Shown: piece by piece, positions 20,979 to 33,263 of the stretch
How positions within the stretch are numbered: position 1 is the stretch's first letter
Layout: every line of letters begins with the position of its first letter
Assembly (NCBI RefSeq): GCF_000003195.3
Contig: NC_012871.2
Coordinates: 13,061,022-13,125,021 of the forward strand
From: Sorghum bicolor
Taxonomy: Eukaryota; Streptophyta; Magnoliopsida; Poales; Poaceae
Length of the DNA stretch: 64,000 bases
Reading direction: 5' to 3'
Notes under the pieces: generated by a model
Seen by the model: the letters and a program-made list of their open reading frames with translations, nothing else
What the model was told of the DNA's origin: nothing
Database searches by the model: none
Position numbers and translations under genes: made by a program

Positions 20979-23900
20979 CGGCCGCTGGGGACTTGGTTTC
21001 TTTCCTCTCGCTCCTGCACGAAAAAGCCCTTGCCTCCTGCCTTTTCTCCTGCCCCCATCTTCTCCGTTTCCGCCGCGCAGACGCTCTTCTTCCCCCATAG
21101 CCATGGCCGGCGTTGAGGCGTGGCCACCCTGCAACGTGACCAAGTCCGCGCTGGAGGCTCGTGTGAAGGCCGGGATTCTTCGTCCGCTTAAAGACGTCGA
21201 GTTCCCAGAGTGGATCGTCCCTTCGGCGAACGATAGGGAACCAAACCCGCCGCCGGGCTATGTGGTTTGTTTCCTTTCGTTCTTAGACCAGGGGTTTGGA
21301 ATTCCGGCCGGTCGTTTGATCAGGGCGATCCTCCACTACAACGAGGTGGAACTGCACAACCTGAACCCCAACTCGGTGATGCAGGCCGCCGTCTTCGCCA
21401 CGGTCTGTGAGGGGTTCCTGGGGGTTCCTGCCCATTGGAACCTCTGGCTGCACCTTTTCAAGGCGGAGATGTCGGCCCGCTACGTACGGGGAGAGAAGTT
21501 CCCTCTGCGAGTCGGTGGTTGCACGCTGCAGCTTCGTCAGCAACGGGCCGGGCTGTATATCTGGAGCTCGAAGCCCTCGTCGAACCGGGGGTGGCAGAAC
21601 GGGTGGTTCTACCTCCGGAATGACGGCGGTCTGCTGCCGTCGTACACCGGAAAGATGGTGACGGAGGCCCCCCAGAAGTGGGCGTGGGGTGCTCCGTCCG
21701 AGGAGCAGAAGAAGCTCGCTCCGCTTCTTGCGGGGCTTCAGAAGCTGCGGGATGCCCGAGTCACTGCGGCCACGGTGGCAATAGCGTTCCACAAGAGGAG
21801 CCTGCTTCCGCTGGCGCAGCGTCGGGTATTTATGTTTGAGATGACTCGGGACGTCCCCTGGGCTGGGACGAGGATGTTAGCCGAGCCGGTGTCGGCGTCG
21901 GATATCGTCGCCCGGGTTGAGAAGACCACGCACTCGGAGTTGAAGAACTCCCGGGTGGTGCCGATGCGCCCTGAAAAGGGCTACATTTCTCTGGTAAGAA
22001 GGTGTTTTTTGTTTCGATTTCTTGTGCCTGTTTTTTCTTTCGTTCCTGCCTGACTCCCCTTTTTTCTGTTTGCTTCACAGGGGATGGGGCTTGTCAGGGA
22101 TTCCCTACCCCCAGTCCCAGAGGACAAGGAGACCCGGGCCAAGGCGGACAAGAAGGCCAAGGCGGCGCGGAAGGCGGAAAGGCGGGAGATCTCCGCCAAG
22201 AACCGCCGTGAAGCCGAGAAGGCGGGGGTCGCCCCGCCTCCTTCACCCGAGACTTCGGTCTCGGAGATAGAGGGCCGAGGAGATAACGCCGACTGGCTTG
22301 ACGAGCTGGCGAAGGAGGATGACGTGATCCCTCCTGCCGGCGGGGGGATCGAGGTCCCAGAGGGGTCGAAGGCCCGAGGGGGGTCGGAGGCCCCCGAGGG
22401 GACCCAGGCGTTGGGGGCCGGACAGACCGTCCCCCACATCATCGTGGATGACGAGGACAGCGCACCTCAGGAGGGTTCAGCCCCCGTGGGTCCCTAGGAG
22501 GGGGAGAAGGCGTCGGGGGGCGTATCCGAGGCGCCCCCCCAACCGGTGGTGCCAGAGGGTGTAGCCGAGCCCCGCCCAGCGCCTGGGGCGTGAGCCGTCG
22601 CCTTGGTGGGGGTGACGCCGGCTGAGACCACCGTCGTGGTCCCTGACGCTTCGGGAGGCCCCCAAGGAGCTCTAAGCTCCCAGAAGAAGGCTGCTCCTCG
22701 AGCGAGGTACGTACAGGATCTCTGACCTTTCCGTTGATTTTTTGTTTTTCTCTTTCTTCTGATCTGGTGTTGCTCCTTCAGCCGTAAGCAAAAGGCGGAA
22801 CCGGCGGCGCTGGCCCCCCTAAAGGCCGTGAAGAGGGGGGCACAGTCGACTCCTGGGTCGGCTAGGCCCATGTCGCCACCCCTTCTGAGCCGCGAGGAGG
22901 GGGAGCGGCATCAGGGGCAGGACACGGGGGCGCCGAGGCCCCAAGGGCTGGAGGAGACGGTCCCTGCCCCTGGGTCTATGTCTCCGCCGGCGGATGCGGA
23001 TCTGGGAGGCGCGGTCCGACCTGCGCAGGCTGAGGAGGGCCGAGCCATCGTGGCGTCCAAGACGGCGCCCGAGGCTCCTGCGGCGGGAGGGGAGGGCGAT
23101 GCCCGATGGGGCAAGAGCCCCGTATTCTAGCCCAACCTCGACGACGCAGAGGGAGGGGCCAGATTCGTTATGGACGACCCGTCGGAGGATTACCTCTGGC
23201 GGGGTCTAGACGCATGCGGGCGTGCCAGCGTCGAGGCCATCAACCGAGCTTCTCAGCTCGTGAGCCGAGACATGTACAATTTGGCCCAGGTAAGGCTTCC
23301 TCCCATGTTGCGAAGTATTTTTGCTCTATTTTGCAATACTGACTTCCTGTGCGACTTCCGATTCTGTAGGCGCTCAAGGCTACATCCCTGGAGAAGTCAG
23401 TTTTTCTCTGCAGGGAAAGAGACGCCTGGGCAACCTGTGAAAACGAAAGGGCTGCTAGGGAGGCGGCTGAGGGGGAACTCGCGAAGGAGTGCGAGATCTC
23501 TGCCGAGCTTCGGCAGAAGTGCTCGGCCCTCGCATCCGAGGCTCAGCAGGCCCGGGAAAAGGTCGCCCCCTATAGAAGAGGGTCGGGGACCTTACCCAAG
23601 AATCTGAGGAGCAGAAGGCGGCGGCTGAGAGGTATAAGGGTGAGGTTGCTCGGCTTGAGGCTTTGCTCGCCGAAAAAGACCTTGCCCTGAACCAAACTCA
23701 GGCTGACCTTGCTGCTGCTCAGAGCCAGGTGGCCTGCTGGCACCGGAGCTCGGCGGAGCACGAGAAGCGAGCCGAGGGTAAGACTTGCGTTTTTTACCTC
23801 GGCCCCTTTTGTTCCTTGGGTTAATTTTCCCGACTTCTTATTTTTTGTTCTGCTTTTCAACAGAGTTGGAGAGGAAGGTGGTCGAGGCGACCTCTACTGC

Positions 23901-24057
23901 TGAGGCCCTGCAGAGGTCTCTTGACGCCGAGGTTTCGGACCGCTCGGCTCTTGAAGCTGTGGTCACCTCGGCGTGTGAGGGGCTCGGGGTGCTGACGTCG
24001 GGATCGTCGCTGCGGAGTCAGGTTGAAGCCCTTTACTCCCGGGCCGGGAAGAGGATG

Positions 24058-26588
24058 TGTGGGGGTATAAACCCCTATACCCTTACGGCTAGACTTCGGC
24101 CAGGAGGCTTGGCCCATTACGAGACGAGTTCAAGGCTTGATCCGACAACCTGGAGTTTCGCGCAAGGAAACAAGATGTGGAGATCAAGCAGGATTCTAGT
24201 CGGTTAGAATAGGAATTGATATCGACTTATCCATGGCAATTGTAACCGACTAGGATTAGTTTCTAGATCTGTAACCCTGCCCTCCAGACTATATAAGGAG
24301 GGGCAAGGGACCCCCCTAGGACAGGATATTCTCTCAACACAAATCAATACAACCAGACGCAGGACGTAGGTATTACGCCAACCCGGCGGCCGAACCTGGA
24401 TAAAAAGCTTGTCCGAGTCTTGCGTCACCATCGAGTTCGTAGTTTGCGCACCGTCTACCGATAAATTACTACCGTGGGTATACCCCAAGGTAGACTGCCG
24501 ACCAGCTTTCATCGACAGTGGCGCGCCAGGTAGGGGGTGTGCGTACAGCTCTCCCGACGAATAAGATGGCCATCATCCCTGACTTCGCGGCCATGGCGGG
24601 CGACTTCACGTTCACCGTCAGCTTCAACAACTTCACCGCCATGACCACGGAGGAGGTGTAGATCCGATCTGCGCCAACCACTTCTTCATCGACGTTGGCG
24701 GCGGCTTCAACCACGCTGGCTACGACTCCGACTACTCCAGCAACGTCTCCGACCACGCCGACAACATGTCACCCGCTTCCCTGCTACAAAGGGAGGCAGA
24801 TCGACAACACCGACCTGCTCGAGCCATCGACCAAATTGTTTAGCCTACTTGCTCTGACCACCAGTCGCAATAATAATCGCCGCGATGAACGACGCTACGA
24901 CAACAGCGACCACCGTCATGACAAGTCAAAAAGCTCGAGGGCCGGACAATTTTGTCGTCACCGACCAGACTTTCGTCCAAAGATAAGTACAATTCTAATA
25001 TTTTATTTATTTTTGGCATAATATTTTTAATATTATTATTCTTCAAAACAACTTTTTTAGCCGACTAGTTTTTTCTCCTACACGAGCTTTCCAGAGCCGG
25101 TACTGTCTCCGACTCCTCCCTACACGTGCACGAGATCCGCCCTCTGCGTTCCGGGTGGTCGGCAGTAGCTCTCTGACGTGGCTGACAATCCTACGCGTGC
25201 CTAGGTTCCGCACCTCATGCTGATTGTTGGCTAGACCAGAGCTGGTACAAGCTCTAGGATGAATTAACTACTCGTGCTAATTTTATAACAAAAAATCTAA
25301 AACTTATCTCAGTACTGATTTTTATCTAAAGTTTATTTATACATCATGTACTACCTATTCTTTATATTTATTTTTCAGGGGTTTGGTCCAGTCGACAAGC
25401 TACGCTCGGGGACTCGTCGACTATTCCCTACGCTGTGCCCGGGGACTGCTCCGACCACCGAGCACGTTTACGTTCCCAACCACGCTCGGGGACTTGTCGA
25501 CTACTCTCTATGCTGTGCTCGAAGACTGTGCCGACCACCGAGCACGTTTACGTTTCCAACCACGCTCGGGGACTTGTCCACCGGTCCCTACGCCGTGCTC
25601 GGGGACTGTGCCGACCACCGAGCACTATACGCTCGGGGACTGGTCGACCAGCTCACCAATTTATGAACTTGGGGACTGCACCGACCACCGAGCACTATAC
25701 GCTCGGGGACTGGTCGACCAGCCCACCAATTTGAGAATTCGGGGACTGTACCGACCACCGAGCGTTATATGCTCGGAGACTGGTCGATTAGTCTATTCAA
25801 TTGCAGACCTACTACCAGGCTCGGGGACTAAGTGGGCACACTTCACCTTGCGGTGAATATGCTTGCTTTTTTGATGTTTATACCTTTCAAAAAAGTAAAG
25901 TGGGCACACTTCACCAGGAAAGAAATCTTTTTTAATTTAGAGCACCATGCATTCTTCGAACAACTCGCTTCTTCGATGTCAATGTTGATCAACTGTCTTT
26001 CGAGTTGGTCAAAGAACCGTTGCAACTGTTTGGGCGACTTTCCCACTTATTGAAGACGTCAAGTCTCACTGATCGAAGAAGCTCAAGACGGCGTGTTACA
26101 TCACAATACATGGTGCTCGGGGACTAGCTGTGGGGGTATAAACCCCTATACCCTTACGGCTAGACTTCGGCCAGGAGGCTTGGCCCATTACGAGACGAGT
26201 TCAAGGCTTGATCCGACAACCTGGAGTTTCGCGCAAGGAAACAAGATGTGGAGATCAAGCAGGATTCTAGTCAGTTAGAATAGGAATTGATATCGAATTA
26301 TCCATGGCAATTGTAACCGACTAGGATTAGTTTCCAGATCTGTAACCCTGCCCTCCAGACTATATAAGGAGGGGCAAGGGACCCCCCTAGGACAGGATAT
26401 TCTCTCAACACAAATCAATACAACCAGACGCAGGACGTAGGTATTACGCCAACCCGGCGGCCGAACCTGGATAAAAAGCTTGTCCGAGTCTTGCGTCACC
26501 ATCGAATTCGTAGTTTGCGCAGCGTCTACCGATAAACTACTACCGTGGGTATACCCCAAGGTAGACTGCCGACCAGCTTTCGTCGACA
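24058..26588 (+). mobile_element. Inner LTR retrotransposon, level 3 of the nest, non-autonomous
   Basis: Two 460-bp LTRs (24058-24517 and 26129-26588) differ at 7 positions by eye (1.5%). The target duplication GGATG is at 24053-24057 and 26589-26593. It belongs to the same family as level 1: same LTR start and end, and the same GTGGCGCGCCAGGTAGGGGG site after the 5' LTR. The interior (1.6 kb) has a short gag-leader-like start near 24566 that ends at a TAG, and no pol domain. A polypurine-like GCTCGGGGACTAGC precedes the 3' LTR. LTR promoter: CTATATAAGGAGG. It must have been mobilised by enzymes of another element. Confidence 0.95.
25405..25835 (+). repeat. Tandem array in the level-3 interior
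   Basis: About six units of 65-95 bp, each with CTCGGGGACT(T/G)GTCGAC and GACTGYRCCGACCACCGAGCA. The last unit phrase recurs just before the 3' LTR. The open frames across it are by-products of the repeat. Confidence 0.85.
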
Positions 26589-27442
26589 GGATGAGGGAGG
26601 CGCTCCACGCCGGGGTGAAGAAAGCCCTGGCGGTGGTGAGCTCTCACTATGCCGGCATTGACTTGCCGGCGGTCTGTGAGGGCTACGTCGTCTCTGATGA
26701 TGAGACGGAGGCCCAGGAGGAGGTGCAGAGGCTTGAGGACGCCGCGACTGTCCCCGGGGATGCCTTGGCCGCCTTCTTCGACGACGAGGTGGAGCTTCCC
26801 TCCCTCGGGGTTCAAGTACCTGCGCAGGCAGGGCAACAAGGCCCTTTAAGTTAGATTTCTTTTTTCTTTTTGTAGATGTTAAGGCCAGTGGGCCTTATGT
26901 TGTATATACAATGTTAATGCCAAGTATGGATACTTATATGACTGTTCCTTTTAGGCTTTTTTCTAAGTGTCTTGTTTTCTTTTTCCTTATGCCGACCCGA
27001 CCTGGACAACGCGAGGTTGGGTGAGCTACTTAGAGTTTGCGCTAGCCAGAATCCCCGAGCCTAAGTCTTTTTCTTTTTTCCCTTAGTAGTTTTTTGAAGT
27101 CCGGATCTGCCCCCCGACCCTAAGGTGAGTAGAGGCCGTCTTTGCTCGTGAGCGCGGATCTTTCCTCGGGCTCATGCCTTAAGATTCAGGGGATGAAATT
27201 TCGGTTTCACAAACCTTTTTAGAAAAATAGGAGGAAGACCTTGGGTCGGGGTTCCTTTAACTCATGCAAAAAAAAGGAAAAAGATTTGGAGTCACCACAG
27301 GGGGTTCCCCCCGTGTAGCCCCCGAGGGAGGCTCGGACTCTGGTAGGCAGGTCCGAGGCTCTCTGATAGACAAAGGCCATATAACTTAAACTTTCATTTA
27401 TTTTTTCAAGGTGATGAACAAACAGAAATTTTTTACAAAGTT

Positions 27443-28550
27443 CTAAGGGTAAAAGCGACGTAGTTGTTCTATGTTCCACGTGTTTCTGAAGACCTCTCCT
27501 GCTTCATTGGCGAGTTTGTAGGTGCCGGGTCGGAGGACTTCGGCGATGACGAAGGGTCCTTCCTAGGGGGGTGTGAACTTGTGACGACCCTTGTTGCTCT
27601 GTCTGAGCCTCAGCACCAAGTCGCCGACTTGAAAGGCTCGGCCTCGGATTCGTCGCACATGGTATCGGCAGAGGGCCTGCTGGTACCTGGCGGAGTGTAG
27701 GAGGGCTACGTCTCTGGCTTCGTCCAGCTGGTCCAGCGCGTCTTCTTGGAACGTTTTGCAGCTATTTTCGTCATAGGCTTGCACCATTGGGGACCCGTAC
27801 TCCAGATCAGTGGGGAGGACGGCTTCCGACCCATGGACCATGAAGAACGGGGTGAAGCCTGTGGCTCGGCTTCGGGAGGTTCTCAGACTCCAGACCACGG
27901 CCGGTAGCTCTTTGAGCCACCTTTTTCCAAACTTGTTCAGACGGTTGAAAATCCTGGGCTTCAGACCCAGAAGGATCATGTCATTGGCACGCTCCACCTG
28001 ACCGTTGGTCTTGGGGTGAGCCACTGCTGCCCAGTCCACACATATGTGGTGTCTGTCGCAGAATTGCAGGAACTTTCGTCCGGTGAACTGTGTGCCGTTA
28101 TCGGTGATTATGGAGTTCGGCACTCCAAATCGATGGACGATATCTGTGAAGAACAGCACTGCTTGTTCAACCTTGATTCTTGTGATGGGTCGGACTTCGA
28201 TCCACTTGGAGAACTTGTCAATTGCGACAAGCAAGTGGGTGAAGCCCCCGGGCGCTTTCTGCAAAGGCCCGACCAGGTCGAGGCCCCAGACAGCAAAAGG
28301 CCAGGTGATGGGGATCGTCTGCAGGGCCTGAGCGGGGAGATGAATCTGCCGAGCGTAAAACTGGCATCCCTCACAGGTCCGCACAATCTCCGTGGCGTTG
28401 GCCACAACAGTGGGCCAGTAGAAACCTTGTCGGAAGGCATTTCCTACCAGCGTCCGAGGCGCGACGTGGTGGCCACAAGCCCCCGATGTATGTTCTGCAA
28501 GAGCTTGATTCCTTCCTGACGCGGGATGCAACGCATAAGGATGCCCGAGG
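27443..28550 (-). pseudogene. Gypsy integrase (Tat element)
   Basis: The main open stretch is 28531-27563. A zinc-finger region (H...H...CEGC) leads into the DDE core with GLDLVGP, ITDNGTQFTG and KTNGQVERAN, so all three catalytic acidic residues are present. After GRHKFTPP a TAG at 27563-27565 interrupts, yet the same frame stays open to a TAG at 27443-27445 with a normal integrase tail (FVIAEVLRPGTYKL, NIEQLRRFYP). The upstream link is lost by a frameshift near 28,500-28,510 inside the zinc finger. Retained chemistry but not expressible as one protein. Confidence 0.9.
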
Positions 28551-29240
28551 GGCTACGCTTATACATCTCTCCGTCGAGGAGGACAAAGGTCTTGGCGCGA
28601 CGAGCCACGCGCCTTGCCTCAGCCTGGTCTGGGGGCAGAGAGCCATCGACCAGGCGTTGAAGCAAGGGGTAGCGCCAATCAGGTGAGTCGTCGGACGCAG
28701 GTGGCTCTGGCTCGATGTCCATGGCCTCCAGTTCTTGAGCGGCGGAGTCTTTGGGGTCAGAGCTCGGTTCGCTTGGGGGTTCGTCCGACCCCCCGTCATT
28801 CTTGTAGTCGATGGAAGGTTTGTAGAGGTCGCTGACGAAAACATCCGGGGGGATCGGGGCCCGCTCGGATGCCATCTTGGCGAGTGCGTCGGCGGCCTCA
28901 TTGTATTTCCTTAACACGTGGTTAAGTTCGAGGCCGTCGAACTTTTCCTCCAAGCGTCGGACTGCTTTGCAGTACGCGTCCATCTTGGGATCGTGGCAGC
29001 TAGACTCTTTCATGACTTGGTCGATGATGAGTCTAGAATCACCTCAGACTTCGAGCCGTTTGATCCCAAGCTCGATCGCGATGTGGAGACCATTAACGAG
29101 GGCCTCGTACTCTGCTGCATTGTTTGAGGCGGGGAAATGGAGTCGGATTGCGTATCGCATCCTTACCCCGAGGGGTGAGATGAAAACGAGGCCCGCGCCA
29201 GCCCTGGTTTTCATCAAAGACCCGTCGAAGTACAATGTCT
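28444..29240 (-). pseudogene. Second (Tat-type) RNase H and linker to integrase
   Basis: The frame reads [20 protein letters not shown], then ASNNAAEYEALVNGL, the DG and E motifs of an RNase H fold. A TGA at about 29044-29046 follows LEV, then GDSRLIIDQV and NEAADALAKMAS continue in the same frame. A second RNase H after the first is a hallmark of the Tat lineage. An acidic linker (DEPPSEPSSDPKDS) leads to integrase. It is joined to the RT frame only through a frameshift near 29,250. Confidence 0.85.
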
Positions 29241-30671
29241 AGCACTCGTGCTGGATCTTTGGTGGGGGAGCTGAGTTCCTGTCCACTCTGCCACAAAATC
29301 CGCTAGGACTTGGGATTTTATGGCTTTCCGAGGCTCATAGGTGATCTCATCACCCATGAGCTCTATGGCCCACTTAGCAATTCTACCACTGGCCTCTCGA
29401 TTCTGAATCACTTCCCCCAGAGGGAAAGATGACACTACTGAGACTGGATGAGACTCAAAGTAATGGCGGAGCTTGCGTCGGGCCAAAACTACAGCGTAGA
29501 GTAGTTTTTGGATCTGGGGGTATCGGGTCTTTGTGTCGGACAGTACTTCACTGATGAAGTACACCGGTCTTTGGACCGGCAGGGCGTGCCCTTGTTCCTT
29601 CCTCTCGACCACGATAGCTGCGCTGGCCACCTGATCAATGGCTGCGACGTAGAGAAGAAGTGGTTCCCCCTCGGCGGGGGGCACCAGAATGGGAGGGTTT
29701 GTGAGCAGAGCCTTGAGCTTGTCGAGGGCTTCCTGGGCCTCGGGGGTCCAGGAAAAATGCTCGGATTTCCTAACTAACCTATACAGAGGTAGCCCTTTTT
29801 CCCCGAGACGAGAGATGAAACGGCTTAGGGAGGCTAGGCATCCCATGACCCTCTGTACTCCCTTTAGGTTACGAATCGGGTCCATGTTTGCGATGGCTGA
29901 GACCTTTTCTGGATTGGCCTCGATCCCTCGCTCAGACACAATAAACTCGAGGAGCATGCCTCGGGGGACCCCAAAAACGCATTTTTCGGGGTTGAGTCTG
30001 ATCCCCTTTGCCCTAAGGCATTGGAACGTTTCTTCCAGGTCGGCAACCAGGCCGCTTGCTTTCTTGGACTTGACGACAATGTCGTCTACGTAAGCCTCCA
30101 CTGTTTTACCTATAAGGTTCCCAAAGACCTGGAGCATACATCGTTGATATGTAGCCCCCGCGTTCTTGAGGCCAAAAGGCATGGTTACGTAGCAATACAT
30201 TCCAAAAGGGGTGATGAAAGAAGTCGCGAGCTGGTCAGACTCTTTCATCTTGATTTGGTGGTAACCGGAATATGCATCAAGAAAAGATAAAATCTCACAT
30301 CCCGCAGTAGAGTCAACTATCTGATAAATACGAGGTAATGGAAAGGGGTTCTTTGGACATGCTTTATTTAAACTAGTATAGTCTACACACATCCTCCACT
30401 TCCCATTTTTCTTTTTGACCAGCACGGGGTTAGCTAACCACTCGGGATGAAATACCTCCTTGATGAATCCGGCCGCCAGCAGCTTGTGGATCTCCTCCCC
30501 GATGGCCCGATGCTTTTCCACGTCGAATCGGCGCAGGCGTTGCTTCACGGGTTTGGAGCCGGCTCGGATGTCCAAGGAGTGCTCGGCGACTTCCCTCGGT
30601 ATACCAGGCATGTCCGAGGGACTCCACGCAAATATGTCGGCGTTTGCACGGAGAAAGTCGACGAGCACCAC
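29214..30671 (-). pseudogene. Gypsy reverse transcriptase and first RNase H
   Basis: A long open frame of about 485 codons. RT motifs: [43 protein letters not shown] and the catalytic [11 protein letters not shown] (near 30,070-30,090). Connection/RNase [40 protein letters not shown] at 30675-30677 separates it in-frame from the gag-protease frame, and a frameshift near 29,250 ends it early in the second RNase H. RT itself looks intact. Confidence 0.92.
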
Positions 30672-30742
30672 TTCCTACTTGGGGTCGAGGCTGGAGCTAA
30701 TCCTCAACGCCCTGCCCTCAGAGGTTCCGGGGTCGAGGAAGA

Positions 30743-31260
30743 CTAGCTTGGTCTCCTCTGTCGGCTCGAAGCTCCCGGCATGACGCTTTGGGTCGGGGAC
30801 GTCCTGGTCGCAGTCGCCGAGGCCGGTGAGGATGGCCAGAGACTCAGCCAGAGCCTCGGCCTGCTCAATGCACTCGACGCCGCACTGATAGGCGTGCTGA
30901 CTGGTCGTGCTGATGGTGATGATGCCTTTTGGCCCTGGCATCTTGAGCTTGAGGTAGGTATAGTTGGGGACGGCCATGAACTTGGCGTAGCAGGGTCGTC
31001 CCAGAATTGCGTGGTAGGTCCCTGGGAACCCGACCACATCGAAGGTGAGGACCTCCCGCCTGAAGTTGTCAGGGTCCCAAAGCAGACGGACAGGTCGATC
31101 TGCCCGAGAGGATGGGCACGATGTCCCGGCACCACTCCGTGGAATGGTGCTGTGTCGTCCCTTAGCCGGGACATACTGATCCCCATGAGGGCCAGAGTCT
31201 CGGCGTAAAGGATGTTGAGGCCGCTGCCTCCGTCCATCAGCACCTTGGTGAGACGGGTCG
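30743..31260 (-). pseudogene. Gypsy aspartic protease, displaced by two frameshifts
   Basis: The active-site block LMDGGSGLNILYAETLALMG is encoded at about 31,180-31,245, but in a different frame from the gag upstream and from the protease tail downstream (FDVVGFPGTYHAILGRP). One frameshift lies near 31,255 and a second near 31,070, where the main frame is restored. The main frame is open across the segment but encodes unrelated residues there. No catalytic protease could be made from the long frame. Confidence 0.85.
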
Positions 31261-31299
31261 ACGATGATGGGGTCGACGATTAGAGGATAGCTCCCGGGG

Positions 31300-33263
31300 T
31301 TGGGGATCCAATCCGGGTGATCCTGTCGGTCGAACGTGATTGCGCTCTCGGACCAGTTAAGGTACGAGGGCGTGGCCGTGCTGACTGCGCAAACCTCTCG
31401 GAGTTCGCGCTTCCTCTGACTTGTAGTGAGGCGAGCCGCACGTCCCCCAAAGATCAAGAGGCAGTTCTTGATCTTAGGGAAGCCTTCCCCCTGAGGGTCT
31501 TCGTCCTTGGTGGGCTCTTCAGCGCCCTCCTTGGCGATGATGTCGGTATAGTACCGACGCAGGACAGTGCACTCCTCAAGGGTGTGCTTAGTTGGTCCCC
31601 TGTGATAGGGGCACAGCTTCTTCAACATCTCGTCGAAGAGACCGGGGCCAGCAGGAGCCCGCTTGGGGTTCTTGCGGTCGGCTGCGGTGACTAAGTTGTC
31701 GTCCGACTGACCCTGCTTCCCCTTGCGACCCTTCTTTTTCTTCTTGGGGTCGCGTGAGCCCGAGGCTTCGGTGGCCTCGGCCTTCTGTTTCCCCTTGGCT
31801 GCGCCGTCGGAGAAAATGGCGCCAACTGCCTCTTCGCCCGAGGCAAAGTTGGTAGCGATGTCGAGCAGTTGGCTAGTGCTCGTGGGGGTCTTGCGACCGA
31901 GCTCATGTACCAACTCCTTGCAAGTGGTACCGAAAATGAAGGCTCCGATGACGTCGGAGTCCGTGATGTTGGGGAGCTCGGTGCACTGTTTGGAGAATCG
32001 CCTGATGAAGTCTCGGAGGGACTCATTGGGCTTCTGCCGGCAGCTCCTGAGGTCCCAGGAGTTACCAGGGCGCAGATATGTGCCCTGGAAGTTCCCGACG
32101 AAGATCCTGACCAGGTCAGCCCAGTCGTGGATCATGCGCTCAGGGAGGTGCTCGAGCCATGCCCTGGCCGTATCGGCCAGATATAGTGGGAGGTTGCGGA
32201 TGATGAGCAGGTCATCATCCGCTCCACCTAGCTGGCATGCTAGGCGGTAATCCGCCAGCCAGAGCTCAGGGTTGGTTTCCCCTGAGTACTTAATGAGGTT
32301 GGCGGGCTGTCGGAATCGTGCCAGGAACTTGGCCCTGCGTATGGCCTCGCTGAAGACGCGCGGACCTGGTGGCTCTGGCGACGTGCTACGGTCGTGGTCT
32401 GGGTTGTACCTTCCGCCTCGGCGCGGTCGATAACGTCGGGACTCGGCCTCGTCCCTGTCACGCCGTCTGGCCTCGAGAGTGGCCCGAACGTCCACATCAG
32501 CCCCGACACGTTCGTGGACTGATGGGGCCATGTTGCCCCCTCGCGGGTTAGGGGGCGGCGGACCCTGCACCGTTGGTGCCTTGTTAGGAGGGGGTCGGTC
32601 CTCTTGACATCTCGTGCCGTGAGATTGTGATGCAGAACTCTCCGCGTTTTGCACCACAGCCTACTCCAGGAGACCACGTAGTCCCTGGCGCACTCTCCTT
32701 CCTTCAGGAGTCGACGGCTCGGGCATCGCCCTGAGGAGGAGTGCAGCGGCCATTACATTCTGACTGGCCGTGCTAAAGACCGGGGTGTCACCCCCTGCAT
32801 CCTCGATGATACGACGGTTGACGTCTCGGGCGCGATGTCTAGCCTCACCCCCGTCTCCGCGGCCGGATGGGTCTCGGACCAGGGCCTCGCGGAGTTGGCG
32901 GAGGCGCGCGCGTTCTTCTTCGAGCCTGGCCTCCAGCTCAATGAGCTGCTCGAGGTCAGGACGGTGTCCTCCCACGGGGGCTGATGCTACCCCACGGGCT
33001 CCAGGGTCGGTCCCGGGAGTAGGGTTGGGTGGTGGGGTTGCATTCTCCTGCCTAGAGGGCCCTGCGCCCCCCTGGGCGTTATGCGGCGTCCCTCCGACTT
33101 CCAGGTTGAAGCATTCTCGTGACGGGTCATAACTCCCGTCGTCGGAGTCGGAGTAGCCGAGACAGTAGTTACTATCCTCCAAGAAGCGCATGAAGGTCTC
33201 CGGGTCGCCACACTGGGAAAAGTCAGCACCGACCCACTCGTCATCGCCTAACGAAGTGCTCAA
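31300..33263 (-). pseudogene. Gypsy gag
   Basis: The N-terminal part (33263-32661) is acidic then Pro/Gly-rich with a coiled coil (LIELEARLEEERARLRQLRE). After an in-frame TAG at 32661-32663 the frame continues as gag: AIRRAKFLARFRQPANLIKY, WLEHLPERMIHDWADLVRIF and LRDFIRRFSKQCTELPNI form the retrotransposon gag domain. A Lys-rich patch (PKKKKKGRKGKQ) and CPYHRGPTKHTLEEC, a possible Cys/His binding motif, follow. Start codon uncertain: the frame is open upstream of 33263. Confidence 0.9.

Larger units (their letters stand above)
21103..26854 (+). pseudogene. Antisense gene of a Tat element: Transposase_28-type domain plus coiled coil
   Basis: Five exons antisense to gag-pol: 21103-21993, 22081-22706, 22782-23289, 23370-23777 and 23864-24057 continuing at 26594-26854, with good GT-AG borders. 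Exon 1 (297 codons, open) matches the family annotated as 'putative gypsy-type transposon' (PF04195); motifs seen are PPPGYVVCFLSFLDQGFGIP, GWFYLRNDGG and RVFMFEMTRDVPW. Later exons encode Lys/Ala/Glu-rich linkers and a coiled coil (ELERKVVEATSTAEALQRSL). Breaks: TAG at 22495, TGA near 22590, TAG at 23128, a frameshift near 23570, and the 2.5-kb insertion after codon ATG at 24055-24057. The frame resumes exactly after the GGATG duplication. Function in living Tat elements is not known. Confidence 0.75.

Noticed and set aside
20602..21102. Upstream extension of the antisense gene's first exon
   Set aside because: The frame is open, but it starts upstream of the TATA box at 20971 and has no domain. 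The ATG at 21103 begins the conserved domain.
25405..25835. CRISPR-like spacing of repeats
   Set aside because: Units vary in length and 'spacers' are repeats too; it is a retroelement tandem array in plant DNA.
28016..28519. Plus-strand frames opposite integrase and RT (also 28877-29242, 29689-30093)
   Set aside because: Shadow frames of the minus-strand gypsy polyprotein; no domains of their own.
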